The notes below the pieces were generated by a model. The model saw nothing but the letters and a program-made list of their open reading frames with translations, did no database searches and had not been told where the DNA came from. Below are positions 12,750 through 23,145 of a stretch of DNA of 64,000 nucleotides, piece by piece. A program made the translations under genes and the position numbers. The stretch lies in assembly GCA_027886175.1 (NCBI GenBank), contig JAJNNQ010000137.1, positions 38,798,001-38,862,000 of the forward strand. Direction: 5' to 3'. Within the stretch, counting starts at the first letter, position 1, and every line of letters begins with the position of its first letter. The DNA is from Phylloscopus collybita. Lineage: Eukaryota; Chordata; Aves; Passeriformes; Phylloscopidae.

Positions 12750-12874
12750 CAGATGCACCATATTTAATTAGATTAGTTCTAATTAGACTGCAGATGCAAA
12801 GTTGCATCTGTCTATCACTGTTAGTCTTTTTTGAAGCACTTTCAGCCAATAACAAACCACTATCTCATTTGCAT
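12750..12874. promoter_or_regulatory. Candidate neuronal enhancer core: E-box/homeodomain/POU motif cluster
   Basis: Within 125 bases there are CAGATG E-boxes at 12750-12755 and 12791-12796, CATCTG at 12805-12810, TAATTA homeodomain cores at 12765-12770 and 12780-12785, and a perfect octamer ATTTGCAT at 12867-12874. The second and third E-boxes form the arms of an inverted repeat, CAGATGCAA/TTGCATCTG with a 2-base centre, and each arm also carries an octamer-like ATGCAA. CAGATG is favoured by proneural bHLH factors, and bHLH plus POU pairing is known in neural enhancers. SYT1 is neuronal, so the fit is attractive, but function is inferred only. Confidence 0.4.
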
Positions 12875-14103
12875 TAATTTAAATGTGTTAACATTTTGCT
12901 TGCTCGAATAATCGCTATGGAAGAACATATATAACTTATAGATAAATCTGTTATTATACTGTGGCACCATATGTAGAAAATGAAGTAGCCTAAGAGACAG
13001 TCATGCAAGGAAAGAGAAAAAGGAAAATGCGCTGAAGAATTAATTCACTCCTAAATAAATCTTTCTGAGATTCCATTTATACTTATTTAAATTCCTTTAG
13101 ACCACTTAGTTTCCAAGGCAATCTTTGCAAGCTTTGGACTTTATTGATTGCTCATCTACCATTAATGTTTATTTTCTTTATCATCTTTTTATTTTAATTT
13201 CTTCATGCTTCACAGAGCCCATTTTCTTTCTCTGCTTTTCCCTTTCTGTTCCAAGCTTAACCCAGTTCTGAGGAGGCAGAGGATTAATTGTTCATTACTG
13301 GTGGTGCTATAGGTTTGAAAGAATTGTTGATCAGCTATTGCAAAGTTCTTATTAAGAGAGAGTGTTTTTTAGTTAATGGCAGAGTATTTGCCAAAGGAAT
13401 TGGAAACCTGGGACAAAAAACTCACTGGACAAAAGTCTTCAGAAATACACCCTTGATTTCAGCAGACTGACTTTTAATTCTAGGAGTGATTATTTTTCCT
13501 AGGCATTCCCTAGCATTCCTTTCTAATTTTTCTTTTTCTCTTTCTGGCCAAACCACAGATTAATCACTTCAAATCCATTAAAAATGTATTTATATAGAGA
13601 CAGTAGCAAGAACTCTGCTGTGTGCTTCTAATGTTAAGATTTGATGATTTTTTTCCAGTCTCTTTGATTAGCAGCAATGAAATTAATCCAGTAAGAAGAA
13701 TAGGGTTTAATTAAATGATTTTAGTAAGCAGGATGAACTCTTGAAAATGAGGGGATGCAGTGGCTTTTAAATAGCAGTAAGACAATGTGTTTGTCAAGAG
13801 CAGCTGCTAAGGTTGGCTGTAAATACTGAAGGAAAATATTGATAGCATGAAAAATTTATTTTGTAATTACGTGTATGTCAGTCTCAGGAGAGGAGTGTAC
13901 ATAGGGTGTGGTGTTAAATTCATTGCTCTTGAGGTTTGGTGGCATTCTTTGTGATCTTTAAGCCTGCTGGCTTCTCGTTTTTAAAAGGAAGGTAACACTG
14001 TTCTCTGATTATGCAACTAACAAATCATTCAGAAAGCAATTCAAAGATAAGCAGTGAACATGGAGTGGTGTCAACCAGAGGACTGTAGATTCAAGTCTAG
14101 TAT

Positions 14104-14125
14104 AGATCTTAAGAGATCTTAAGAG
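14104..14125. repeat. Tandem AGATCTTAAG duplication
   Basis: AGATCTTAAG occurs twice in direct succession, followed by AG. Confidence 0.85.
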
Positions 14126-14841
14126 TCAGACCCTGATGACTGTTTTCTGTGGCAAAATCAAACAAGAATGTCTAATAATTGACTTTCAGACCTGGCATAT
14201 GGTTCCATTTCCTATTCTCTTCCCAATTAGAAGAAGAAGCTGTGACATTTCAGCACTGAGTTTTCAATGTGCCCTTACAGGAATGCTTCACTTAGTGCAA
14301 AAAGTCGGCTCTGGACGTACTTGTAGGATCAATCTGTGCTGAGCACCGTCAGGGTCGATAGGACGGAGGAAAGGATGCTCCTTCTGTGAGCTGAGCTTGT
14401 ACTGGATCCCATAAGGGATGTAAGTGCCCAGAATGTGTCTGCTTTTCATTTGGGCAGCATAAAGCAAAACTGACACCTAATGCAGATAATCAAAGGTTGC
14501 CTCTGGTACTGAGAGAGGGAATTTATTTATTTCTATCATGCACAGGAAGAATGACTGACATAATTTGAGAAAACCTTGCATCCTGCATTTAGTATTATAT
14601 GGCTGGCCTTCAGACTCAGCATAGGTGGGAGTCGTGGGGTCTCAGAACAATGAAAAACCTCCCAGGCTGGCTATCCAGCAGCAAGTCAGGTGCAGGGATT
14701 TAAAATGGAGGTTTTTCATCTGAAATCCCTAACACATGTCTCAGAGCAGCAGAGTGGCTCACCTGCCCACTTAATTAAATATCGAATTAAAATATCACTT
14801 TGAGGACCGATGCCTACAGTCCTTGTTTTGGGTGTTTTGGT

Positions 14842-14886
14842 AGGAGTACCCCCTCAAGTACTACCCTCAAGGAGTACCCCCAAGGC
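14842..14886. repeat. Short tandem GGAGTACCCC/CTCAAG duplication
   Basis: GGAGTACCCC recurs about 29 bases apart, with a CTCAAGTACTACCCTCAAG segment between, indicating a small local duplication. Confidence 0.75.
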
Positions 14887-16304
14887 TGGGTGTTCTAATA
14901 TTAAACCGGTAAGCTCAGCTCACCACTCTTAGTATGTATAAATTTTATATATTAATCTTATTGTTGGAGTGTTCCTCCAGGAAATGGAGAGACTTAGATT
15001 AAATTCCTTCGTCCAGCCAGAAGCTTTAATTTATGACAGCACTTCTAAATCATGCTATAAGTCATGGCATTGTGTAGGAAATAATTCAAACTATAGGCCA
15101 AAATCAGAGGGGAGAACAGATTTCTGGTTCCCATTATCAACATTGCTGAATTCTAGAATCAGCAGCAATCACCAAATAAAATGCAAAAGTTGAAGAAAAG
15201 TCTTTCATAATTCCTCTGCTGTCCTTTCTTTGCATAGTCATACTTCACCCTCTACTTTACATCATTTTTTTGAAAAGGGTGATCAAAATAGTAGGTGAGA
15301 TTTTTAGGGAGAGTTGCTCTCTGAAGTGACACACTGATAGTTGTTTTCACTTGACAAGTCCACCAAAAAAGTAGTGGTACAAACTATCTCTGTTAATCCA
15401 CACTGTACAGGAATATGTTGTGCTGTCCTTCAGGATGGTATGTGAGCTATAAAACAGTCTTTCCCAGGTTTCTTTCAGATCCCCATCATCTGAAAGTGAA
15501 ACTAAAACTATCACTAAAACTATTACAGCTATAATAGTTAGAGCACACTCTCATGGCCCAGCTGAATATAAGGCCTGACTAGAGCTCATATAAACTAATT
15601 ATTACATGAGGATAATTAACAGACGGCTAAAGCACAATATGAAAGAGAACATATTCCAGGCATGCTGAATTATGAACTTCTAACATTGCTAGGTAGGCAG
15701 AGTGAGAAGTACAGCGGCAGTGAGGAATATTGTTATATGTGTACCTTACAGAAATAAAGATAAAAGAAAAAATCTATAGCATGTCAGAAATGTGGATTAT
15801 GGCATCAAATGCAGTCTGCAGCTTTTTCTTTTCACAGATCTAAAATGCTAATATCAACCATATAATATTGAGGCAATTTCAGTGTGCTAACATGAAATTT
15901 AAAGACCTCTATGCATAAATGTGTCCTTGGCTCCTTCAGCAAACTGACCAATTTTCCAAGAAATGCAGATGCACTGGTCTTGTACAGGTATCTTTAAATG
16001 CCCCTCAGGAACAGTTTAAATTTCTTCCAGACTGAACAAGTAAGACAAACTTGAATGCCCAGCATTTGCACTGAGTGTTTTGGAGGTAACTATGACCTTA
16101 CAATGGTACAAAATTTCAGCTCTTACATTTATGGAGAAAAAAAAGCCATGGAGTTCTTGTTCTAAAAAGGACAGTCTTCTTTCATATGGAGCATGACTCC
16201 AGATTTTATTAGATCGATTAATGAGGTCAAATGATGCTTTTAGACTGGTAGCTGATGTAAACCAAATCTATTTATCACTTTGGCAGTGGTTCCTGCAACA
16301 ACGT

Positions 16305-16316
16305 TAATGATCATTA
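16305..16316. promoter_or_regulatory. Palindromic homeodomain site TAATGATCATTA
   Basis: This perfect 12-base palindrome has two TAAT half-sites in inverted orientation spaced by four bases, the layout bound by paired-class homeodomain dimers. A TCATCATCATCCTCATCATAATT run follows about 70 bases to the right (near 16382-16405). Candidate only. Confidence 0.3.
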
Positions 16317-16752
16317 CAGCATTTATGGTTATCCACTCAGGAATGGTGCTTTCTGTGCAAAAAGACACAATTTAGTAATCAATCATCATCATCCTCATCA
16401 TAATTGTGCTGCTAAATGAGCTTCTGAAAAAGAAAAGCAACATGGCTATTAACCTTAACCATACCTTGAAAATAGATTTTTTCTGACAAAGGCCACTGCT
16501 GATAAAAGCTTGCAACCTTGATAGCTTCTTGCAAAATAAAGGAGGTCAAGATACAAGGCAAGGGCCCAACCCATGTTTAGATTCTTTGCATCAGTCTTTT
16601 AAAATGAAATGGAGCACATAAAAAGAGAAAGAAAGGTCACAGCCTGCTCTTTTATTAAATAGCAGGTGAAAACATTTTGTCTGAGGGATTTGAGTTGTAT
16701 ACAGTCTGTGAGTCTGTAACCAGATTAAATTTCATTTTTCTGTATTAGCAGT

Positions 16753-18420
16753 TTAAGTGTCTAATAACATGCTGATTCCACAAAACTTTATTTTTATATG
16801 TATTCTTATACACATCATGGTGATAGCTGTGTGCTGGTGGAACAGATCAGACAGCTGCAAAAGCAGTTGTGTACATTCATACCAGTGGTGCTTTCTTGGG
16901 AGTTTGTCTTGACAAGGAAGGAGCAAAGGGATTTGTGTTCTGTGGTGCTTTTTGGAGGCAGAGGTGAGGTGTGATGCAAGAGTGGGTTTGTTTTTCCATC
17001 CCAGCACTGGGATGAGGTTTAGGATAGCTGGTCTGTTGGTACCTATTCTCTCAAAATTTGCAAAACTGGTATAAATATCCCAAGCAGTACCTCTGCTTAA
17101 TAAATAGAGATTGTGAAAAGATTTTAGTTTAAATGCCTGGGGTGCCAGCCTGGGACCATTGAGTCCTTGAGCACACACCCCCAGGCAGTCTGGCAGACCA
17201 CACTGCAGAACAGATGGCCCAGCTGCCCTGAGCAGCCAGGCACACACCATAAACCAGGGCAGCAGAGCCCACAGCACTATGCCCCCAGTCTCATGAAGCA
17301 GTGTCATGTCCATGAGCTGAGCAGAGTGCCTGCCAGGAATTCGCTCCTGCATACCCCTGCATGATTGATACTGTTTATATATAATCAGATGTCCCTTGGA
17401 AAAATGCATACATACAGCCATGACCAGCCTTGCTTAATTCTGCTGCAGTGAGCTGAGCCATCCTGAGATGGAATAGCTCAGTTGCAACTCCAGCACCCTG
17501 CTCTCCCTCTCTCTATGACTGATATGTAGTCTGAGCTCTTGCCTGTGTATGGTGCACCTCAGGCATTGCTGGCCATGCACGCAGACCACAATTACCTGGC
17601 AGTCTTAGCACCCACTTGCATTCAGATTTGAGAGGACACTGGAACAAAAAAGTGCATCTTAGTGATGATCCCCATGAGCATATGGGTGGCTCATGCTAAT
17701 TATACCTGCAACAGTGGCACCTAAGTATTATAGGACCAATGTTTGTATTACAGACAGCCCATAAACAAAAATGATGAAGTGTGTGATGTTTCAGTCATGG
17801 TGACTAGGGACAGGAAATATAATCTCTGGAGACTCAGTGGAGGTTTGGTGTGAAAGTGCTTGCCCTACAACCATTTCTGCAAAAATATAGACAAGACTAT
17901 ATAGTCTTATCTGGGGCAAACTACAAGTGCCTCAATAGCACAATCAGCTGAGGCACTTCTTTTGGAGGGTCCTGGCAAAGACAGCTGCTTCGTTTCCTGT
18001 GTCCTTTGTTTCAGGGCCCAGCCATAGCCACAAGCTTGGCCACTGGTGAGATATGGAGCTGCCAAGCTGTCTGGGTGGGTTGCCTCCAGAAAGAGGGCAT
18101 GCATGTCCCAGGTGGACAGGATCTTTTTGAGAAGATAGAAGGGCTGTTTAGCAAGGGTCATGCACAGGGGAATTTGTGATGTGCTTGGACACAGGATCTG
18201 GCAATGGGTATGTCTGGTGCATTCTTGTAGGCTGATGGTTGGGCAAGAGCACAGCTCTTGTGGGCAGTCAGACCAAGATGGGCACATGCCCACCACACAG
18301 GCTTGGGACCTTTCACTGAAAAGCCTGTCGGGCATGATTGTCCTTTTATTTCGGCTGTGTGCAGTGTCTGATCTGGCGAGGCATTTTTTTCTGAGTCAGT
18401 GCCTGTAGGCACTACCCACA
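16753..18420. other. GC-richer unclassified stretch with two long antisense open frames
   Basis: The composition is richer in G+C than the flanks from about 16900 to 18330. On the minus strand, an ATG-started frame of 222 codons spans 16753-17421 and another of 142 codons spans 17907-18335. Neither translation shows a domain, signal peptide or repeat that I recognise. No splice-linked continuation, promoter or codon signature is evident. Options are chance open frames in GC-rich DNA, an old unrecognised repeat, or a non-coding transcript. I do not call a gene. Confidence 0.35.
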
Positions 18421-19559
18421 CACAAATGAATGTCTATTAATAATGATAATATTTAATGAAATAATCCTGTTTAAAGTTTTAGCTGTACATTTAAAAAAGC
18501 AGATCCAAAAATGCAGATATTTAGTTGATTTTACTGAGCATACACTACTGCCCAATGGAAGAAATAGCTTTTTGAGATACATTCCTGTCACACGAAGAAG
18601 TATGGCTTCTTATATGGTCAATTGCTGCCTATGTACTGCAATTGTACTAACATAATTCACTCTGGAAGAAGGAGATTGGTTTTGCTTTGCTCCTTGATTG
18701 TTTTTATAATTGATTTATCAGTACTACAGGCACACAATTAATTTTTGGTAAATCATTCTGGACACTGAAGATATTAAAAAGGTCCCCAGCCAATGAAAAA
18801 TTGGTCTTTTTCACTGTTTACTATACTTAAGTATGCGAATGCTTCCTGTTGAACCAATTTGAAAAGAAAGAAAAACACCAACAAAGGCTTTTATATGTGA
18901 AAGTATTAATAAATTTTTGAAATTACCTGTTCCCAAAATCCTTAACTGCAGAATACATCTGTTTCTTTAATGAGCAGGTACAATGTGTATCTATATACTA
19001 CATTCTAAGCTGTAGAAGAGTCCTCATAATCTGTCTTTATCTTGCCTTTCAGAGGGAGAAAGAAACAAGTTCATCACAGGCCTTTTCAAGGGCTGGATAA
19101 AAACAGACATAAGAACCTCTTTAGTATATGTTCAAAGTCAGTACTGTAGCTCTCCTGGGCTGTGTAATGGATAGAGGCAAAAGATAAAGTTCTAAAGGAA
19201 AGGCTGTCATACATTTATGAGGAGAATTTGATTGTTTACAAAATAGAAGTACTTTACATTTTTACATTTGACCTGATTTCGCATGGAGAGGCAGTATATT
19301 TCACGGAGAATTTCGCCAGATGTTTTAAGTGAGGTGGGAAATCGAAATCTGAACTGGCAACAAGGCTAAGGAACAGCAGACCTGTTTCAATGGGCAGGTT
19401 CGTTGGTTTGGTATGTATGAGGAGGGAATTCTGTTTACTCTGTGGTATCCCTTAATTCAGTGCTTCATCTGAGTGGATGGATTCTGGTTACAGTATTGCT
19501 GTCTGGATAATAAAATGGCAATCAGGACTCAGGAAAGAAAAAAGATTGTTTCTAAAGCT

Positions 19560-20424
19560 TCAAGTGAGAAGTAGACCCTGAGGTAAGGGTAGAGGGGAGG
19601 AGGTGCTCTGGGTACTGGAGCAGAGATTCTCCTGCAGCCCATGGTGCAGCTCGTGGTGAGGCAGGATGTGACCCTGCAGCCCCTGCAAGTCCACAGGAAT
19701 GCAGAGTTCTGCCTGCAGCCCATGGAGGACCCCACGCTGGAGCAGGTGAAGGCCGGAAGGAGGTTGTGACCCCATGGGAAGCCTGGGCTTCAACAGGCTC
19801 CTGGCAGGATCTGTGGCCCTGTGGGGAACAAAGCCCACACTGAGCAGGTTTGCTGACAGAACAGGTAACCCCATGGAGGACCCACACCAGAGCAGTGTGT
19901 TCCTGAAGGACTGCACCCTGAGGGAGGGTCCTACACTGGAGCAGTTTGTGAACAGCTGCAGCCTGTGGGAAGCACGCATATGGGAGAAGGCTGTGGAGGG
20001 CTGTCTCCTGTGGCAGGGACCCCACGCTATAGCAGGGGAAAAGTGTGAGGAGTCCTCCCCCTCCAGGAGTGGGAAGGAGGGGTAGAGACATGGGATAGAC
20101 TGACTGCAAAACCCATTCTCTGTCCCCCTGCATCGAGGAGAAGGTAGAGAACGTTAGGAGAAATGTTGATCCCAGGAAGAAGGGAGGGGTGGAGGGAAGG
20201 TGTTTTAATATTTGGTTTTATTTCTCACACCTTACTTGATTGGTAATAAATTAAGCTAATTTCCCCAAGCTGAGTCTGTTTTACAACAGTAATGGGTGAG
20301 TGATCTTTCCATGTCCTTATCTTGACCCAGGACCTTCAGTGGTACTTACTTTCCTCTGCCGAGCTGAGGAGGGATAGGGCAGCTTTGGCAGGCACCTAGA
20401 ATCTATCCAGGGTTAATTCACCAC
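19560..20424 (+). mobile_element. Avian ERV LTR with internal minisatellite, sense orientation
   Basis: The right half carries recognisable features of a common bird LTR: GGGAGGGGTGGAGGGAAGG, TTTTAATATTTGGTTTTATT, GGTAATAAATTAAGCTAATT with AATAAA at 20245-20250, CTTATCTTGACCCA, and a terminal CCAGGGTTAATTCACCAC. The left half, about 19595-20045, is an array of imperfect 40-50-base units built on CTGCAGCC, CATGGAGGACCC and GGAGCAG. It is in the same orientation as SYT1. The long antisense and sense open frames inside it are a by-product of the repeated GC-rich units. The left end is uncertain and no target duplication was found. The family is recalled, not searched. Confidence 0.75.
19595..20045. 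repeat. Degenerate minisatellite inside the LTR
   Basis: Roughly 40-50-base GC-rich units recur, each with a CTGCAGCC or similar block, a CCCATGG/GGAGGACCC block and a GGAGCAG block. Units are clearly related but unequal in length and sequence. Confidence 0.65.
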
Positions 20425-22055
20425 GGTAGCAGAGCATGACAAATGAAACACAAGTCTCTTTGTTTGTGCTACAGATCTATAATGATAAAATTAAGTTTTA
20501 AGGTCCCAAAGGCTTCGACAAGGCTGGAATATTTTCAGAGCAAAGCATGTCATTACATTCACTGTGGCATGGTAAGTACCCTACAGATAGTAACTGTTTC
20601 ACACCAGAGTAGGAAGTGCCACATTCCTGTCCTTCTCAGCAGCGTCACTCTTCTGTTTGGAACATCCATGCAGAAAATCTGACAGTGGTCCTCTGATTTG
20701 CTGCTTGGGAAGAAGCAGAGAGAAATAGATGCCATAAGGGGTGAGCAAGTCTCCTGGCACTGCAGTAGCTGAGGTGCCAGTGATGTGTTGGAAAGATTAC
20801 AACCTTAAGGGGCCTGATGCTAGGATGCACGGCACCTCTGATGTGTGCCTGGTTCTGCTGTCTTACGTAGCACATGATGCTGATGATTTGGTGTGCTGAG
20901 GGGGTTCCTTCTGGCTGTGAGTTTGTGTTGCCTCTGTGCTACCAGGGCCCCAGGCAGTGTGCATGCACCCCAGGGTGGCACTGGGGGTGCCTTCTTTGGT
21001 GGTATCCAAGGTTGCCACTGTACCCCAGGCCCTTGCTTCCACCATATGCACGGCATCCTCCAGCCCTTAGCTCCCTGTGGATGGGTGCCTAGGACATGCA
21101 GTTGACATGAACTTCGCTGCTCCAATGCTCCCACACTGTTTTCTGTGTTCTAACCAAAGTAATTTTATTTTGTATGTATGAGTGTCTCCACCCATGAAGT
21201 TCAGATACCTACCGCCCTTTATAAGACACTGTGATCTATTGGTGAAAATTACTATATATGAGCTGTTCCAATTTGAGAACTTTTTAAGTTAATACTAAAT
21301 AATATTAAATAAAACTGGTTCTTACTCTCACTGGGAAATTGATGCAATACTCCAGTGTTTGTTATCTTTTAATGGTAGCTATTGTCCTTTAAATCCTAAG
21401 TCATGGTGTAATAACATCCTGTGTTAAGATTGTATATGTTAACAGAACATTGGCAAACACACAGAGTTTCCAAATAAGTTCATGTTGTCAGAATTCACGA
21501 ATCTGTTCCTCTTTTAAAGGACTTTACCCCTGTATAGTATTTTATAAGAAAGGTATGCAAATTAGCTCTTTCTTCCTACTCAGTGGAGTTCATACTTAAT
21601 GTGGGAATTTATAATATTCATATGTAGCATGCATGACTAATTCTAGAATGCAAGAAATGTGATTCCACTTTCAAACATTAAAATACATGACCGACTGTCA
21701 TGTTGGCAGGACAAACCTGGAAAATGTGATACAATCTATCCAAATGTTCAAAAACTGAAAAGGAGTATAAGACTAGTGTTCATTTCATACAATGAAACCA
21801 AAAATGTATAGGCAAGAAAGAATAAACACGAAAATCAAACATACATAAGCATAATTCATTTTTCCCATCAGTTTCATTATTTTTGAGGCTTATTCTCTTA
21901 ATTTTTGAGTCCTGTGATTGATATGACTGGAGTATTTTGTCCCTTTGAAACTTCTGGTTCCAGTTTTTTTTACTGTTCATTTTTTCCTAGAGTCTGTCAG
22001 TTGAGGTTAGAGGTGCAGTATATTGTGGATATCACAAGAAAAGTGAAAGGTGTTC

Positions 22056-22487
22056 TGGATGCCTTGAGAGGCTGCCTTGAACAGAGGCTAGACAGTGTTA
22101 AAGGAATAAAGTAGGTATTTATTTAAAAGGCCTTTCAAGAATACACCTTGGGCAGCACAAGAGCCCGGCCATTGCTACACCCAGGATGGACGATGGGTCA
22201 CAGGTTTTCACACATCTATAAGTTTTGGTCCATTTACATATTGGGGTCAATTGTTCAATTACAGCTTCAGGTTATGAAGTCCCATCCTCACAGTTTGCTC
22301 TCCTCAGTTTGCTGTTGTTTATATTTCTTGGGCCTGAAGCTGCAACGGTCTTGGTTCTTGGGCTGGAAAAGGATTGCTTTGTCTAACTAAACTGTGAGGA
22401 GAACTTACAAACACTTCATATGAAGTTCAGAGTTCTATACTAATGCAGCACAGAATCTGGAAAATATGAAAGCTTAAATTTAAGGCA
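22056..22487 (-). mobile_element. Diverged LTR-like element, copy 2
   Basis: This is the second copy of the family at 69-524, in the same orientation. It keeps a better polyadenylation signal on the minus strand (AATAAA, + positions 22118-22123) and a TATA-like ACTTATAGAT near 22225-22235, which supports reading the family as an antisense LTR. Many substitutions and small gaps separate the two copies, so both insertions are old. No internal viral sequence is attached. Ends are approximate and no target duplication was recognised. Confidence 0.6.
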
Positions 22488-22830
22488 TCATTTTAACCAC
22501 AAAATAGAATTGTTCACATGATGCAAAGCAGTCATCTCAGACTTCTATGTGTTTGTCATAGTTGAATATTAGCCTCATGGATTATTTTGTCCCTTCTCAA
22601 GGAAGTATTTGGCCTCAACTGTTGTTAGTACATAGAGCTTTTGAAAAGTATTCAGCACTCTGTGTTCTAGGTATGGTTGCAGGCTCCAGCCTTCGTCTTT
22701 CCCAGCTGCTCATGGTGCCCCAGCACTGTTACTGGCCATTTTCTAAATCCTGAACTCGTTTTTTAATTTAAAAGTTTTATGGCAACAGATGTAGGAACTG
22801 GTAAGAGTCATCATTCTAAAAATATTATCT

Positions 22831-23145
22831 CACAGAATCACAGAATAAACTAGGTTGGAAAAGACCTTTGAGATCACTGAAGTCTGACCTGTGACCCAAC
22901 ACTACCTTATCAGCTAAGCCATGGCACTGAGTGCCTCATCAAGTGTTCTTTAAACACCTCCAGGGATGGTGACTCAACCACCTCCCTGTGCAGCCCATTT
23001 CAATGCTGAACCACTATTTCTGTGAAGAAATTTTTTTCCAATATCTAGCCTAAACTTCTCCTGGTGCAGCTTGAGGCTGTGTCCTCTCATTCTGTCACTG
23101 GTCACCTGGGAGATGAGACCTACCCTCACCTGGCTACAACCACCG
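22831..23145 (-). mobile_element. CR1 LINE, short 3'-end fragment, minus strand
   Basis: It begins CACAGAATCACAGAATAAAC and TAGGTTGGAAAAGACCTTTG (reverse complement of the CR1 3' end with its short terminal repeat), then CTCCAGGGATGGTGACTCAACC, GTGAAGAAATTTTTTTCC and GTCACCTGGGAGATGAGACC in the order of the family. About 315 bases remain and substitutions are many, so the copy is old and 5'-truncated. Confidence 0.92.

Noticed and set aside
14330..14370. Possible RE1/NRSE silencer half-site near CTGAGCACC
   Set aside because: Only the left half-site is approximated. The required GGACAGCGCC-type half is missing.
19552..20133. Overlapping antisense open frames of 193 and 139 codons
   Set aside because: They lie inside the GC-rich minisatellite of the LTR. 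Several frames are open at once and none resembles a protein family.
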